NCBI GenBank assembly: GCA_030267965.1
Contig: BRYA01000319.1
Span: 1-44,243, forward strand
DNA: 44,243 nt
Origin: Triparma columacea
Taxonomy: Eukaryota; Sar; Bolidophyceae; Parmales; Triparmaceae
Reading direction: 5' to 3'
Shown here: positions 1 through 10,415 of the stretch, one piece after another
How positions within the stretch are numbered: position 1 is the first letter of the stretch
Layout: every line of letters starts with the position of its first letter
Program-made: the position numbers and the translations under genes
Notes under the pieces: generated by a model
Database searches by the model: none
What the model was told of the DNA's origin: nothing
The model's input: the letters and a program-made list of their open reading frames with translations, nothing else

Positions 1-386
1 AGGGAGGAGCATCCGAAGAAGGCTTGATAGCCAATCGTTGTCACTCCGTCCGGGATGGTGATGGCCGCGAGGGCGGTGCATCCATAGAAGGCGCCATCGC
101 GAATCGTCGTCACTCCGTCAGGGATGGTGATGGCCATGAGGGAGGAGCATCCTTCGAAAGCGCCCTCGCCAATCCACGTCACTCCTTGTGCAAAAGTCAC
201 TTCTGTGAGTTCACGATCGCCTCTGAAGCTCTCTGTTCCGGAGTATTCTGCTGTTTTGGGAAGGGAAGGGTACCCATAATCTGAGTCGTCGTAGTCATCA
301 CCATAGTCATCACTATAGCCATCACTATCGTCATCACTATCGTCATCACCATAGTCATCACCATAAGCAAAGTAAAATTCACTCAT
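1..386 (-). CDS. BspA-type leucine-rich repeat protein (3' part outside window)
   Basis: Read on the minus strand from the ATG at 386-384, the frame stays open to the window edge (about 128 codons), so the C-terminus is missing. Residues 9-36 are an Asp/Gly/Tyr/Ser-rich acidic stretch. From about residue 56 come LRR_5/BspA-type repeats of 23 residues with the core ITIPDGVTTI followed by AFxGCSSL; the DNA shows the same 69-bp periodicity. This family forms curved solenoids used in protein-protein contact and is expanded in many protists and bacteria. No signal peptide is seen, so a surface role is unsupported. It is divergent to the gene starting at 801. The family call is firm; the function is unknown. 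Confidence 0.85.
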   Translation of the reverse strand, partial: MSEFYFAYGDDYGDDDSDDDSDGYSDDYGDDYDDSDYGYPSLPKTAEYSGTESFRGDRELTEVTFAQGVTWIGEGAFEGCSSLMAITIPDGVTTIRDGAFYGCTALAAITIPDGVTTIGYQAFFGCSS

Positions 387-800
387 AGTACGAACCCTAA
401 CAGGATGAGAGGATCTTACTTAACCCTAGCCCTGGATTTATGATAAGGTGTAGGTAGAGCACCCGTAAGGTGTAGGTCGAGCACGTGTGAGGTGTAGGTA
501 AAGCACAATACAATCGTATTCCCCTATAATTATCAAATTTCCAGTAAACCCTCCGCCTCAAAGATTTCACCCTTCTCAGGCTTTGCCTTGTGTCCAAATT
601 GGTTTGATATTCACCCGTACTTACACCGCTTGTACGTTGTACGTACCATGAAGATCAGTCCAACTAACTCTCAATTTACCCCCATCCCACTTACCCCCAA
701 CTCCCCATCCCCCCTTTCCTCTCCCTCCCCCCCTTGCTTCGAATCGCAGTTCAAAAGTTTTGTTGTAGATCTCACCCAATTTAATCGTATCGTTATAAAT
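387..800. other. divergent intergenic region with a 22-bp tandem repeat
   Basis: The 414 bp between two divergent start codons hold no convincing gene; short open frames here lack family features. The region contains three 22-bp tandem copies at 445-510 and pyrimidine-rich stretches around 680-735. It probably carries the promoters of both flanking genes. Confidence 0.5.
445..510. repeat. three tandem copies of a 22-bp element
   Basis: Copies run 445-466, 467-488 and 489-510, each built on rAGGTGTAGGTmrAGCAC followed by a variable 4-nt tail. Copy 2 ends in CACGTG, a palindromic E-box/G-box-like core. The position between divergent starts suggests, but does not show, a regulatory role. Confidence 0.7.
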
Positions 801-3800
801 ATGGCACCTCCCGCTGAAATAATTACTCTTTACCCGCTACAATCTGTCCATCCGACGACATCTCGGCGGAGGAAGTCCAGGGAGAAGCACAGGAGAGGAG
901 AGGAGGACCAAGAGGTGAGGGTTGAGGGAGGTGGGGCCCCGGATTTTGAGGGCGGGGTTGAAGATGTAGTGGATAAACAGGAGGACATGCACAACGATAT
1001 GGGGTGGGGTAACCCTAAACTAGTTTTCGTTAAGAATGTTCTGGAGTCCTCTGCTGCCCTTACCCCCCCCCTTACCCCCAATCCCCCCCCCACGGCTCGC
1101 TTCGCTCGCCGCCACTCGCTTCGCTCGCCGCCGCTCTCCCACACACAGGAGAAGCTTGTGATTGCAAAATCCGATCTTTCCCGTCTTCTCGCGCTCTTGC
1201 CACCCCCGGGGAAGGGCAAGGTGAAGGTGGGGGAGGTGGTTGGGAAGGTGAGAGAGAGACAGTGGGGGAGGGGGGAGGAGGGGGTTAGTTAAAGAACGAC
1301 TGCACAACCACCTAGAAAAAGCACCTCCTCCTCCTTCTTAATCCCCTTCCGCGACTCGCTTCGCTCGTCGCCCAGGGAGAGGGGTCTTCCGAACCTGCTG
1401 CTGAAACTACTCCCTTCAACAAACTCCCGCCGAGGTTCCAACTCCGCCGAGCGAGGGCGGTCTTCAAGGACTACAATGTGCATGGCAATTCAAAGGTTGA
1501 GTCTTCATGCCTCCTACCCATGCTTAAGGAGCTCATGGGCGAGGACGTGATGTTGAAAGTCGGAGGGGGAATAAGGTGGTGGGTGCTCGGGGTGACGTCT
1601 GGCGATGTCGTTGGCTTCCTCGACGGCTCGAAAGGCTTCGAGCATGGAAAATTTGGCGAGCTGGAATTCGAGAGAGTCGCCGCCGCTGTTAGCGAGGCTT
1701 GGAGTCGAGAGGAAAGATCAGGATTCGAGAAAGGAAATGCGATAAGGGTCGTTGTGACAAAGGACAAGGGAAGGGGGAGGAGCGGGAGGACTAAGAAGAG
1801 CAGGAGGAGCAGAAAGAACAGGTCCTCCTCCTCCTCCTCCTCATCATCGTCATCTTCGTCTGACTTTGACTCGTACGCTGTCGATGACGTTGACGAGGAA
1901 TTCGTCCCCGCCGACGCAAATGACGACGGCATCGATGAAAAAGCGGTCGAGGACTTTGTGGACGAGGAGGTGCGAGTTCGTGAGGAATCACCTATGCACA
2001 GACTCAACAGGGAGGAGAAGGCGAAACAGGAGGACGAAGCAAGGGCTGCTAAACAGTTCGCTGATAGGTGCGTCACTAGGGCCGAGTTAGAGGAGAGGAA
2101 AGCCAAAGGAGAGGCCTGGACGGTCAAGCTTAACGAGAAGGACACGGAGGAGGAGGAGGAGGACATGAACAAATTCATCGAAAATGTCGTCAACGAGGAT
2201 ACACCGACCTCCTCCAAGCCTCCAAGCGTTCCTCTGCCGCCCCCCAAGCCTCGCGGGATCTCTGCGTTGGACGACGTCAAGCTGAAAACATTGCGCATCA
2301 TGCTCGAGGCGGCCGATGCAAGTGGTACCTATAACGGCGCCCTGAGTGGCACTGTGAACGCCCGGGTGTTCCAAAGGTGCGTCGTTAATGTGCTTGGTTT
2401 CAACGTCGACTGCGAGGGGCTCCTAGGCAAGGGTGGAGTGTGCTACAGGGTCTTCTTGCGTGATCCCGAGGCATGGGGATGGAAGCGGGAGGAGGAGACA
2501 GGGAGGAAGGTCTCGTCGAGTAACGAGGAGGTCGAAGGTGGGCTGTTGAGACGGGTGAGACAGAAGATCGTCAAAATAGCGGAATCGTGGAATCATGGAG
2601 GCTTTGGACTCGGTTTGATGGACATCAAAAAGCAATTCGACGTTTTGGACGACGGGGGACGCGGAGTTGAGGGTAGGGCCTTCTTGCGTTGCTTGAGGAG
2701 AATTGGGATCTCGCTTTCGAAGAAGGGCGAGAAAAGGCTGCTGAGAGAGTTGGAGATGATGGGGGGCTACCACAACGGTCTTGTAGCGGCCCACGACGTA
2801 TTCTTCGACTTCGTTACGTCAAAGGTGAGGATGGGGCAGAAACCACCAAAGCAGCGCGACCCTACAACTCTACCCTAAAAACCTGAACGCAGTGATTTTA
2901 ACCCATCTCCGCACTCCGCCTCTATTCCATCGTCGTCGCAGGAGGACGAGGATAAGGAGCTTGGGAGAAAGTGTGTCGCAGCAGTGGTGGGAGCAATGGA
3001 GAGGTGTGGTTGCACCGTCGAGGCAATGTCGGGAGCGATGCGGGCTTTTGATGAATCTGACGCCGGAGAGTTGACTCCGTCGGACTTCAGAAGCGCGATG
3101 CAACAGTGCGGTGTTGGTTCGGAGCTATCGAAGGGTGTTGTGGAGGGGATTGGGAGGAGGTGGGTGGGGAGGAAGGGCGTCAACTACCCAGGGTTACTTG
3201 AAGACATAGGGAACGAGGTCGAGAAGAGGGAGAAGATTACAAAGCGTAAGGCTGTGCTCAAGAGCTTGGAGGAGGAGAAGGGGGTTGTAGGGATTATGAG
3301 GGATTGGGAGGAAGAAGCGGAGAATAAGATCGTAGGCGGACAGTTCGACATTTTTGTCCCAAAGAAACAGGACGCGAAGCCGTACGTTACTACAAGGGGG
3401 AAGGTCGCATCTGGAAAGTTCGGCAAAGATCGTACACGAAAGGAAGCTTGGAGAGGAAACCGCGGGTATGCCCCTTCAAAGATTCAGGTGACGAAAGAGC
3501 GTGCCATCCCGAAATACCTCCGAGGTGTGGAGAGTAAAATTAAGAAGGAGATTATCGAGAGGAGGCAGCGTGGGGCGAAGCTCAACGCCGTAAAGCTCGA
3601 GTTGGCGAAGGAGGTCGTGGCAGAGCGACGTCTCAAGAGGTACGAAGAGGAGGGAAAACTTGGATTGGGAGGGATGGGAGGAGGGATGGGGAAACCAGCG
3701 CTCGCCCAAGAGATTGCAGAAATCTATGGAAATGTTGTTGACGACGTGGTTCAGGAGCGCGTTGGTGGGCAACGCAAGGAATACTGGGACGAGCCGGATT

Positions 3801-4033
3801 CGGAAGAGGAAGGCGACATTGATGTTGCTGAGGGCGACACCATTGTGAAGCAGAAAGGCACTGTCATAGGACGCGGGTGGGTTGGAGAGTTTGACATGGG
3901 TCAATTAAGTAAGGCGAAGGTGAAAGACAAGGAGGTGATGGGAGGGAGGGACAAGGAGATCATCGCGGCGAAGGAGAGCGAGCAGATCGAAACGAAGGAA
4001 AGTAGTGAACAAATCGAAGGGGCAACGAAGTGA
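801..4033 (+). CDS. EF-hand-like coiled-coil protein, about 955 aa
   Basis: Exons inferred: 801-1028, 1149-1247, 1376-2824, 2942-4033, with GT-AG phase-0 introns. Each junction keeps frame, for example ...FVTSK then EDEDKELGRK. The start chosen is the ATG at 801; an in-frame upstream extension to 588 is low-complexity and judged non-coding. The protein has a basic then poly-Ser/acidic stretch (DNA 1780-1870), coiled-coil charged regions, and degenerate EF-hand-like helix-loop-helix units. The clearest loop is at about residues 629-640 (DESDAGELTPSD), weaker ones precede it. The C-terminal third is Lys/Glu-rich. EF-hand proteins of this sort are common in flagella and cytoskeleton, but no specific orthologue is recognised. 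The first intron (120 nt, no stop) could instead be retained coding sequence. Confidence 0.75.
1091..1130 (+). repeat. intron motif CTCGCTTCGCTCG, two copies
   Basis: Inside the inferred intron 1029-1148, the motif CTCGCTTCGCTCGCCGCC occurs twice in tandem (1097-1114 and about 1115-1132), just before the CACACACAG acceptor. A third copy lies at 1354-1366 before the next acceptor. The core CTCGCTTCGCTC is a perfect mirror repeat. Variants recur in introns of other genes here. Confidence 0.7.
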
Positions 4034-4092
4034 ATTACGTTGCCATTAGAATAGAATAGAATCATTTTGATTGTGGATATCAAATAACCCAT

Positions 4093-7000
4093 TTACTCCA
4101 TGTCGGCATCGTCTTCATCACTATCCCCGTCCCCATCCTTCCCCTCTCCCTTCTCTTCTTCCCACTTCAAATTGCTGTGTTCCATCATTTCCAAAACTTC
4201 CCTCCTTTGCCTTGCATATGCGTACAGCAGAGGCGTCAACGGACTCCTCTTGTCACTAGGGTGTCCGTCCAAGTAAGACCCGATAGCCCTCAGCCTCCGA
4301 TCCAACTTCTTCAGTATAACGGGTCCACACCTCGGGTCCTCGGCCCTGAAGACCGTATACTTTGTGGGCCCGGGGTTCTGTTCCGGCCTACGCGCCAGGA
4401 CCTTGACCCCCACGGCGAACACAGACTTCTTGGGCTTCTTGTACATGTCACCCTCCTTGCCTTCCTCGTCCTCGTCCTCTTCCTCTTCCTCTTCCTCGTC
4501 CTCATCCTCCTCTTCATCTCCCTCATCCCCCCCGCCAGCCCTGCCCTTCCACTTCCTGAGCACAGACCTCTTGACCCTAACCAAAACAACACCGTCCTCA
4601 AATTCGATATCGTACCTATCCTCACTATCCACCCCACCCTCGTGCCTCTTGACCACCCGCCCTCCTTCCCAGAGTCTCTCGTGCAATCTGGCAACATCCT
4701 TCTCGAGCCTTGAGAAGAAGTTTCCGTCAGCCCTTGCGCTGTTCTCGCTAAGCAAGTGCAGCCCGGCGTCTAGGGCCTCTCCGAGCACGGCCGTGACGTC
4801 CTCCAAGTTCTTCTCCCTCATGGCGCTCTTCAACCGGTCCAGAATGTCCTTGTCTCCCTCGAGCTTCTCCCTCATCACGGCGACCTCCTCATTCTTCTCC
4901 TCACTCGCTGTGACGGCGTCCTTCTCCCTCTCCAGGACCTCCCTCCTCGTCGTCAAGCTTTCCATCCACTCCTGGAACTTGGGGTCGCCAGACTTTGTCT
5001 CTTCGATGTGCTTCTCCGTCTTCTCCAGCCTCTTGAGCTTGAACTTGATGCCCTCGAGCTTTTTCCTTTGCCTGCTCTTGACCTTCTTGAGCCAGTCGTT
5101 GACCCCGTCCATGTCTTCCTTCTTGACCGCTTCCTTGCCCTCCTTAAGCAGGGAGTGCTCCTCGCACAGGTCCCTCTCCGTTTTGATGGCGAGCCTAAGC
5201 TCTTCGCTGTTCAAGGGTGTGTGGAGGGTTCCAGCCTCGTGGATGCACCTCCTGATCTGCATGAGGTCACGGGCCTGTGAAAGAGGGAGATGGGAGAAAG
5301 TTAGTCAAAAGGTTAGAGTAATTCGATTGGTGAGAGCGAAAATATTTCGACCATGTAATAGACACAACCCTTTCCACGGCTCGTTTCGCCCCACTCGCTC
5401 ACCTCCACAGCCTCCGCCAGCTTCTCGTTTACCTCGGCCTCCCTCTCCAATTGCGACTTGACTCCCCTCGCCCTGAAAATCGTCCCGAGCTTGCCTAAGT
5501 TTTTGTCCGCCGCCGCGTTGGCCTTGATCTTGCGTTTCGAGGAGTCGTCGTCAAGCCTCTCGAAGAACTCTTCCTTTGTGAAGTAAGCCTCTCCTTCGTC
5601 CAGCAAACTGGAGGGCCCGTCCCAGTACCTTTTCAAACCATCATCATAAAAGGGCACCTTCTCCATGACCTCAACTTCAATGGTCTCCCCGGTGGTGGGG
5701 TCCTCGACCTCAACCATCGCAGGCAAAACCTTGTTGATAGGCTGGTCATAATGATACTCGACAGTTATCACCTTCCCCATCTCCTTGTCGTAGACCTTCC
5801 TCATGCTGACCCCGCGCTTCTCGTACTCGCCGTGCATCCTCTCTTCTAATTCCTTCTCCTTTTCCTCAATCGCCATTTCGATCATCTTCTTCCTCAGCTC
5901 CTTCTCCTTCTTCGCGTCGGACTCCTTCTTCTCCTTGTCGAACTTCATCTTTTCCTCCCTCTCCCTGATCTGATCCTCCGTCATGTTGCGCTCGTTCTCT
6001 TCTCTCATCAGCCTCTCGACGATTGCCTTTTCGCTCGGCTCTAGCCCCCTCATTTTATCCCTGATCGTGGTCACGACATCCTCATCAACCTCCCCCTCCT
6101 CCAGGTACGCCTGTTTGATGAGCTTCTTCAACCCCTTCAGGACATCACGCTTGAAGACCACCTGGGGCTGATAGTACTCACCGTGGGAGCAGAAGTCAGC
6201 GGGGCACTTCGTGCGCTTCTCCACGAATTCGTCGTAGGACTAGGGGGGGAGCGAAAGCGACCACCGAAAAAAGGACCGAAAAAGGTAAGTTATTATGGCA
6301 ACGCAAGCCAAGACACCCAGCCCACACATACATGCAGCCCCTTCTGCTCGGCTCTTTACGCTCGCACCCTTACCTGGAAGTTCCCGCAACTCCTACATTG
6401 CAACCTATCCAACCTCAACTCATAGTCCCTCTTTTTAATCTTGTGTTCCTTTTCTCTCCTGTCGCTCCTTGTGCTGGCATCCTGTTTCTTCACAAACAGC
6501 AGTAGTCTCTTCTGCTCGTCAACCTGATTGTCCCCCTCTTCCTCCTCCTTCTGCTCCCCGCCCTTCCACTTGGTGATCTTGGGCTTGAAGGTGCAGTTCT
6601 TAAGGTCGGAATATGAGCCGTGCGCCTTCTTGGACGCCTTCTTTCCAGTATCCTCAGACTTCGACAGCCTCTCCCAGCTGCTCCTGAGACTTTTCGACCG
6701 CTCGGCCTTGTTCTCCTTGCTCTTCCTGGTCTTCGGTGCTCCAAAGCCGTAAAGGTATTCCTGTGCTGTGCTGCTCAGGTTACGGAACTCAACCTGCTGA
6801 GACTTTGACAGGTTGGCGAACTCCCCGCTGCTCTTACTCACAGTCGCGAAAGGGTTGTTGGCAGAGGAGGAAAGTGTCTTCCTCGGAGGGGGGGGGTTGC
6901 GTCTGGAAGGCTTGGGCTTAAGGGCGGACGGCGCACCGTCGTTACTTCTCGAGCTGGAACCAAGGACCTTCTTGGTCCCCGAAGATGCCATATTCTTTCC

Positions 7001-7348
7001 GCGGGTCGGCGAGGATAGGCCCTTCTTGGGAGTCATCTTCGCTGCCTTTCTCGTCAAGTCAATTACTTCCACCCTCTCCTCGCGATCAACGACCCCTGCG
7101 GCCTTCTTTAGGGCCTGAGATATGTTGCCCGACCCGGGAGTCTTCTTCTTCTCCAGTTCTTTCGTAGCCTGGGCCAGAGAGTTCTTGGGTGTCCTGGCAG
7201 GGTCGTCTTCATTGAAACTGGCTGCAGCAGCCAGGAGAGCCTTCGAGGCCTCCGAAGTGGGTGTCGCAGGCTTGTTAGCTTTGGGGGTCATGGACCCAAG
7301 CTCACCCGACATCGTCAGGCTGTAATCAAGGTTTCCACTCTCCTCCAT
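4093..7348 (-). CDS. large coiled-coil protein with CxxC zinc module and Tudor-like segment, 997 aa
   Basis: Exons on the minus strand: 7348-6374, 6239-5403, 5274-4093; both introns are phase 0 with clean GTAAG/GTGAG donors. The N-terminal third is Ser/Lys/Pro-rich and carries CTFKPKI, a short motif seen in several ciliary/cytoskeletal proteins. Spliced residues about 317-345 give CRSCGNFQ...KCPADFCSHG, a likely zinc-binding knuckle. Long charged helices follow. Near residues 790-830 a segment with GGRVVKRH...YDIEFEDGV resembles a Tudor-like barrel, then a Glu/Asp tract. It converges with the upstream EF-hand gene, with 59 bp between stops. A ciliary or chromatin-associated scaffold is possible; neither is demonstrated. 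Confidence 0.75.
5374..5402 (-). repeat. intron motif adjoining a 5' splice site
   Basis: In sense orientation the intron starts GTGAGCGAGTGGGGCGAAAC and continues GAGCCGTGG. This is the reverse complement of the CCACGGCTCGCTTCG motif seen near acceptors in the plus-strand gene. Related copies follow the donors at 8135 and 22031. Confidence 0.6.
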
Positions 7349-7528
7349 TCTAAAAAACTGACAGTTTGAAATAGGAAGTCAACAACTTTCCACAACCACA
7401 ACTTTGTGTCATTTGAGTTCCTGAAAGAAATAAGAAATATACAATATCTCGGAATAAAAAAGCTTTTCCGATTTGGAACAAGCAAAGAGATTAAGCCTAG
7501 TTGTACTATAGGCTCCCACGATCTCCTT

Positions 7529-10269
7529 TTAAGCATCAGCCTCCTTCGATTTTTCACCCTCTGCCTCGTCATCTCCCCCTTCTGCTAGAAGTCCCTCAGC
7601 GGCCTCAACGACGTCAACGCTAACATCGGGCTCTTTCGTGGCACCATCTTCATCAGTCGCAGCTACATCCTCCTCCGCCTCCTCTACTTTCTCCACTTCC
7701 CCCCCAACTTCCTCAACCTCCTCCTCACTTTCATCCTTGAGAGGGCTTGAGTAAATCGACTCATCCAAAGTGCTACTGTCCATCGACTCTTGGACAGCAC
7801 CCTCGACTTGTTGCTGCCCCGCACTTCGCTCAGATAGCCGCAAAGCGGCATTTTGCTCAGCCTCTTTGAGCATGTCGCTCGCAAGTCCATCTCCGAACTG
7901 GGACTTGGCCAGCTTCACATGGTTCAGCTCTGCCGCGTTTACGTCTCCGACCGGCGCTTGCGATTCCGCGCCCGAAACAGTCCTCTCGGAGCGAGCCTGC
8001 AAAAGGGTTTTGGGATGTTGAGTGAGAACAACAGCAGCGGTCAGGGAGGGGCGAGTCACGCAAGCAAGACAAGCCAGGACATGAGTGCAAACTAGTGGAA
8101 CCCTGTAAGTCACTCGCTTCACTCGCCGTGCTTACCTTGAGGTCTGGAACTGGCGGAGAGTCTAAGCCAAATTCTTTGATGTCCTTGATGTCCTCTTTAA
8201 GAGCTTGCGCAACCTCGGTGTCGCTGAGTCTCGCGCTGCTTGCCCTCCTGCTCTGCTCCCCGACGGTTGGCGGAGGTGCCAAAGTCGGACTTGTGGGTGT
8301 CCTGCCACCCTCGTTGTCGCTGTCGTCTTCATCATCGGCCGGGGGGGGTGCCGCCGCCGGGGGGGGGGCAGTGGGTCCAGCCGAGGGGGCTATTTTTTGG
8401 GCCGAAAGGTCAATGCCATCGATGTTGATTATGATCGAGTCAGAGGCATGCTTCCAGAGAGCGCAAGTGAGTTCGAAGTAGAGTTTGGTGTAAGTTGTGA
8501 GGGCCCCCTCTCGCTTCTTTTCAAGGTCTTCAAACGCTTCCAGGAGCTCCGCCGTCTCCTTAAGCAGGGCCGCCTTGTTTGTGTTGAGCTTCTCCGTCGT
8601 TCTAGTGATGTTCTCGGAGGCCTTTTCCAGCTTCTCCTCGGTAGCCTCTTTCTCGGTGAGCTTTGCCTTAGCCTCCTTCTGATCAACAAGCTTCTGGCTG
8701 TAGTGGTTGTGGTCCAACGTCAGCTTCTTGCGCTCAGGGAACCGAGCGTCGAGCACCATGTCCGCATTTAGGGGACGCAGTTGAGCAATGACCTTGTTTT
8801 CAATGTCAGCCATGTAACAGGACGTCAGCTTTGCCGTTGACCCGAGCCTGGCCTTGATTTCGTTGATGTTCTCCACAAAGAGGTTGGTGCGGGCCTTCGC
8901 CTTGTTGCTCATCCCTTCAAAGTCGTCGTCTTCTCCGACGAGATCTACATCCAAGCAGGCATTGGCAAGAACGGTAGCCGAGGTGGCGACCCCCATGAGC
9001 GAATCGAACACGGCCTCGAGGGAAGAAGGGAACTTCTCCAAAGTCTTGATGAGGTAATCGATATCCTTCTTCAGCTGCAAGTACCTCATTTCACCACTCA
9101 TGTACTCAGCCTCAGTTTCGATCTCAACGTCGACTCCCGACTTTGGTCTGCCACCGTGCTTTTTGAGGTTGTTGATCTTAATTCCTGCAGATACGGACCT
9201 CCTCCTGATGCTCTTTTTCATTTTCGTCATGACATCGGAAGGCCTCCTCGTAATCTCCTTGGAAGGCGCAGGGATCTCCCCTCCCATGTCTGCACTATTC
9301 TTGTCAAAGGAGAGGTAGAAGGCACGAAAGAGGGCCTTCTGCTTGTCAACAAAGTCAGCGAAGTTGTTGGGCTCATTGATTATGGACCCACGGTGCATTT
9401 CCGTATCCTCGCAGAGCTGAAGAAACTCATCATTCTTGGCGGCAACGGCCGCAGTGGCATCTGCGAGCTTCGTGATGTTTCGCTCCTTGCGGGCAAGCGC
9501 CTTCTCCTTGTTCTTGGCAAGTTTGGCAGAGGGCTCCTCCCCAGGCTCAACAACTTCGTTTTCAACGGCTTCGGTGGCGGCAGCCGCAGAAGCGGTGACC
9601 TCTGCGACCTTGACGGTGTAGTGGTCCATCTCTAGCGACAGTTCCCCGAGCGTAACGTAGCACGCTTGGACCTGAGGGAACATTGCAAGACCCTCCTCGA
9701 CCCCAATCATGAGAGAGGAAGTTGGAGAAGCAACATTGGGAGCCTGCGACAGGGTGAGGGGATCAGTTAGAAAACAAGTGGTCCCTGGGCGACTGACGAG
9801 CAGACGGATGGACTGGCGGACGCACCTCTGCAATGGCCTTCTCTAAGCCATACCGACAAAACTTGATTGAACTCATGGCCTCGGAGGCGTAATCCTTCTC
9901 GAGCACAGCATCACAAAGGCACTCCATGGCAGCCGAAACACAAGCGGAGTCCTTCACAAAGACGGCGAGGTTCTTGTCATGGGCCTGAAGGGCTGCCTTG
10001 AAAGCTTCGTACTGTCCACTTTGAGCCAAGAACCTATTGTAATGGTGAGTTGTGCTGGGCGTGGGGTGTGTGACCCCACGGAAACCAGGATCGATGGCGG
10101 AATCACGCGGAGACGTGACGGAACCGTCTTTCCCACCATCAGTTTGCGTGGCTGGAGAGGCGGGTTCCGCCATATTTGTTTGGGGGGCATCTGGAGGAGA
10201 CTGCGACGCCTTCGCCGGGCTCGGGGGCAGTCTACCATGCGAGAAGAAGAATTGTGCCTTCTTGAACAT
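7529..10269 (-). CDS. BAR-like helical protein, 839 aa
   Basis: Exons: 10269-9826, 9743-8136, 7996-7529, both introns phase 0. The protein is mostly helical. Residues about 368-584 have the spacing of a BAR-type membrane-curving coiled coil, including an ENKVIAQL segment, a basic patch FPERKKL and an LDHNHYSQKL helix. An earlier helical block, about residues 80-295 with SLEMDHYTVKV, looks like a second array of the same kind. A basic, Ser-rich linker (TKMKKSIRRRSVSAG) joins them. The C-terminus is proline-rich, then acidic and disordered. BAR proteins act at endocytic and vesicle membranes; this assignment rests on pattern, not on a search. It is divergent to the next gene, with 146 bp between start codons. 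Confidence 0.7.
8111..8135 (-). repeat. intron motif adjoining a 5' splice site
   Basis: In sense orientation the intron begins GTAAGCACGGCGAGTGAAGC followed by GAGTGAC, another variant of the GCGAAGCGAG-type intron motif, directly at the donor. Confidence 0.55.
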
Positions 10270-10415
10270 CCTTGGCGTGACTATCTAAGTGTGGCACAGC
10301 AGAGTCGGTTTGAAGGAAAATTTCGAGGTTCGAAGGTCTGGAATTTTGAGCACGAGGATGATAAACTCTCTTTTCTAGTAAGGGTGGCAGATCTCATTCC
10401 CTGCTTCGAACGAGA
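10270..10415. promoter_or_regulatory. probable bidirectional promoter, 146 bp
   Basis: This is the whole spacer between two divergent ATGs. It contains no ORF and must hold both promoters and 5' UTRs. No TATA box is certain. The length is close to the spacers at 23722-23862 and 34482-34618. Confidence 0.45.

Noticed and set aside
40..190. 69-bp direct repeats as a CRISPR array
   Set aside because: They are coding LRR repeats with no spacer pattern, in a eukaryotic context.
1471..2301. 276-codon minus-strand Ser-rich ORF
   Set aside because: It is an antisense shadow of the acidic and poly-Ser exon of the EF-hand-like gene.
4364..5461. 365-codon plus-strand ORF rich in Ser, opposite the coiled-coil gene
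   Set aside because: It is the antisense shadow of Glu/Lys/Asp-rich codons and crosses the spliced intron; it shows no domain.
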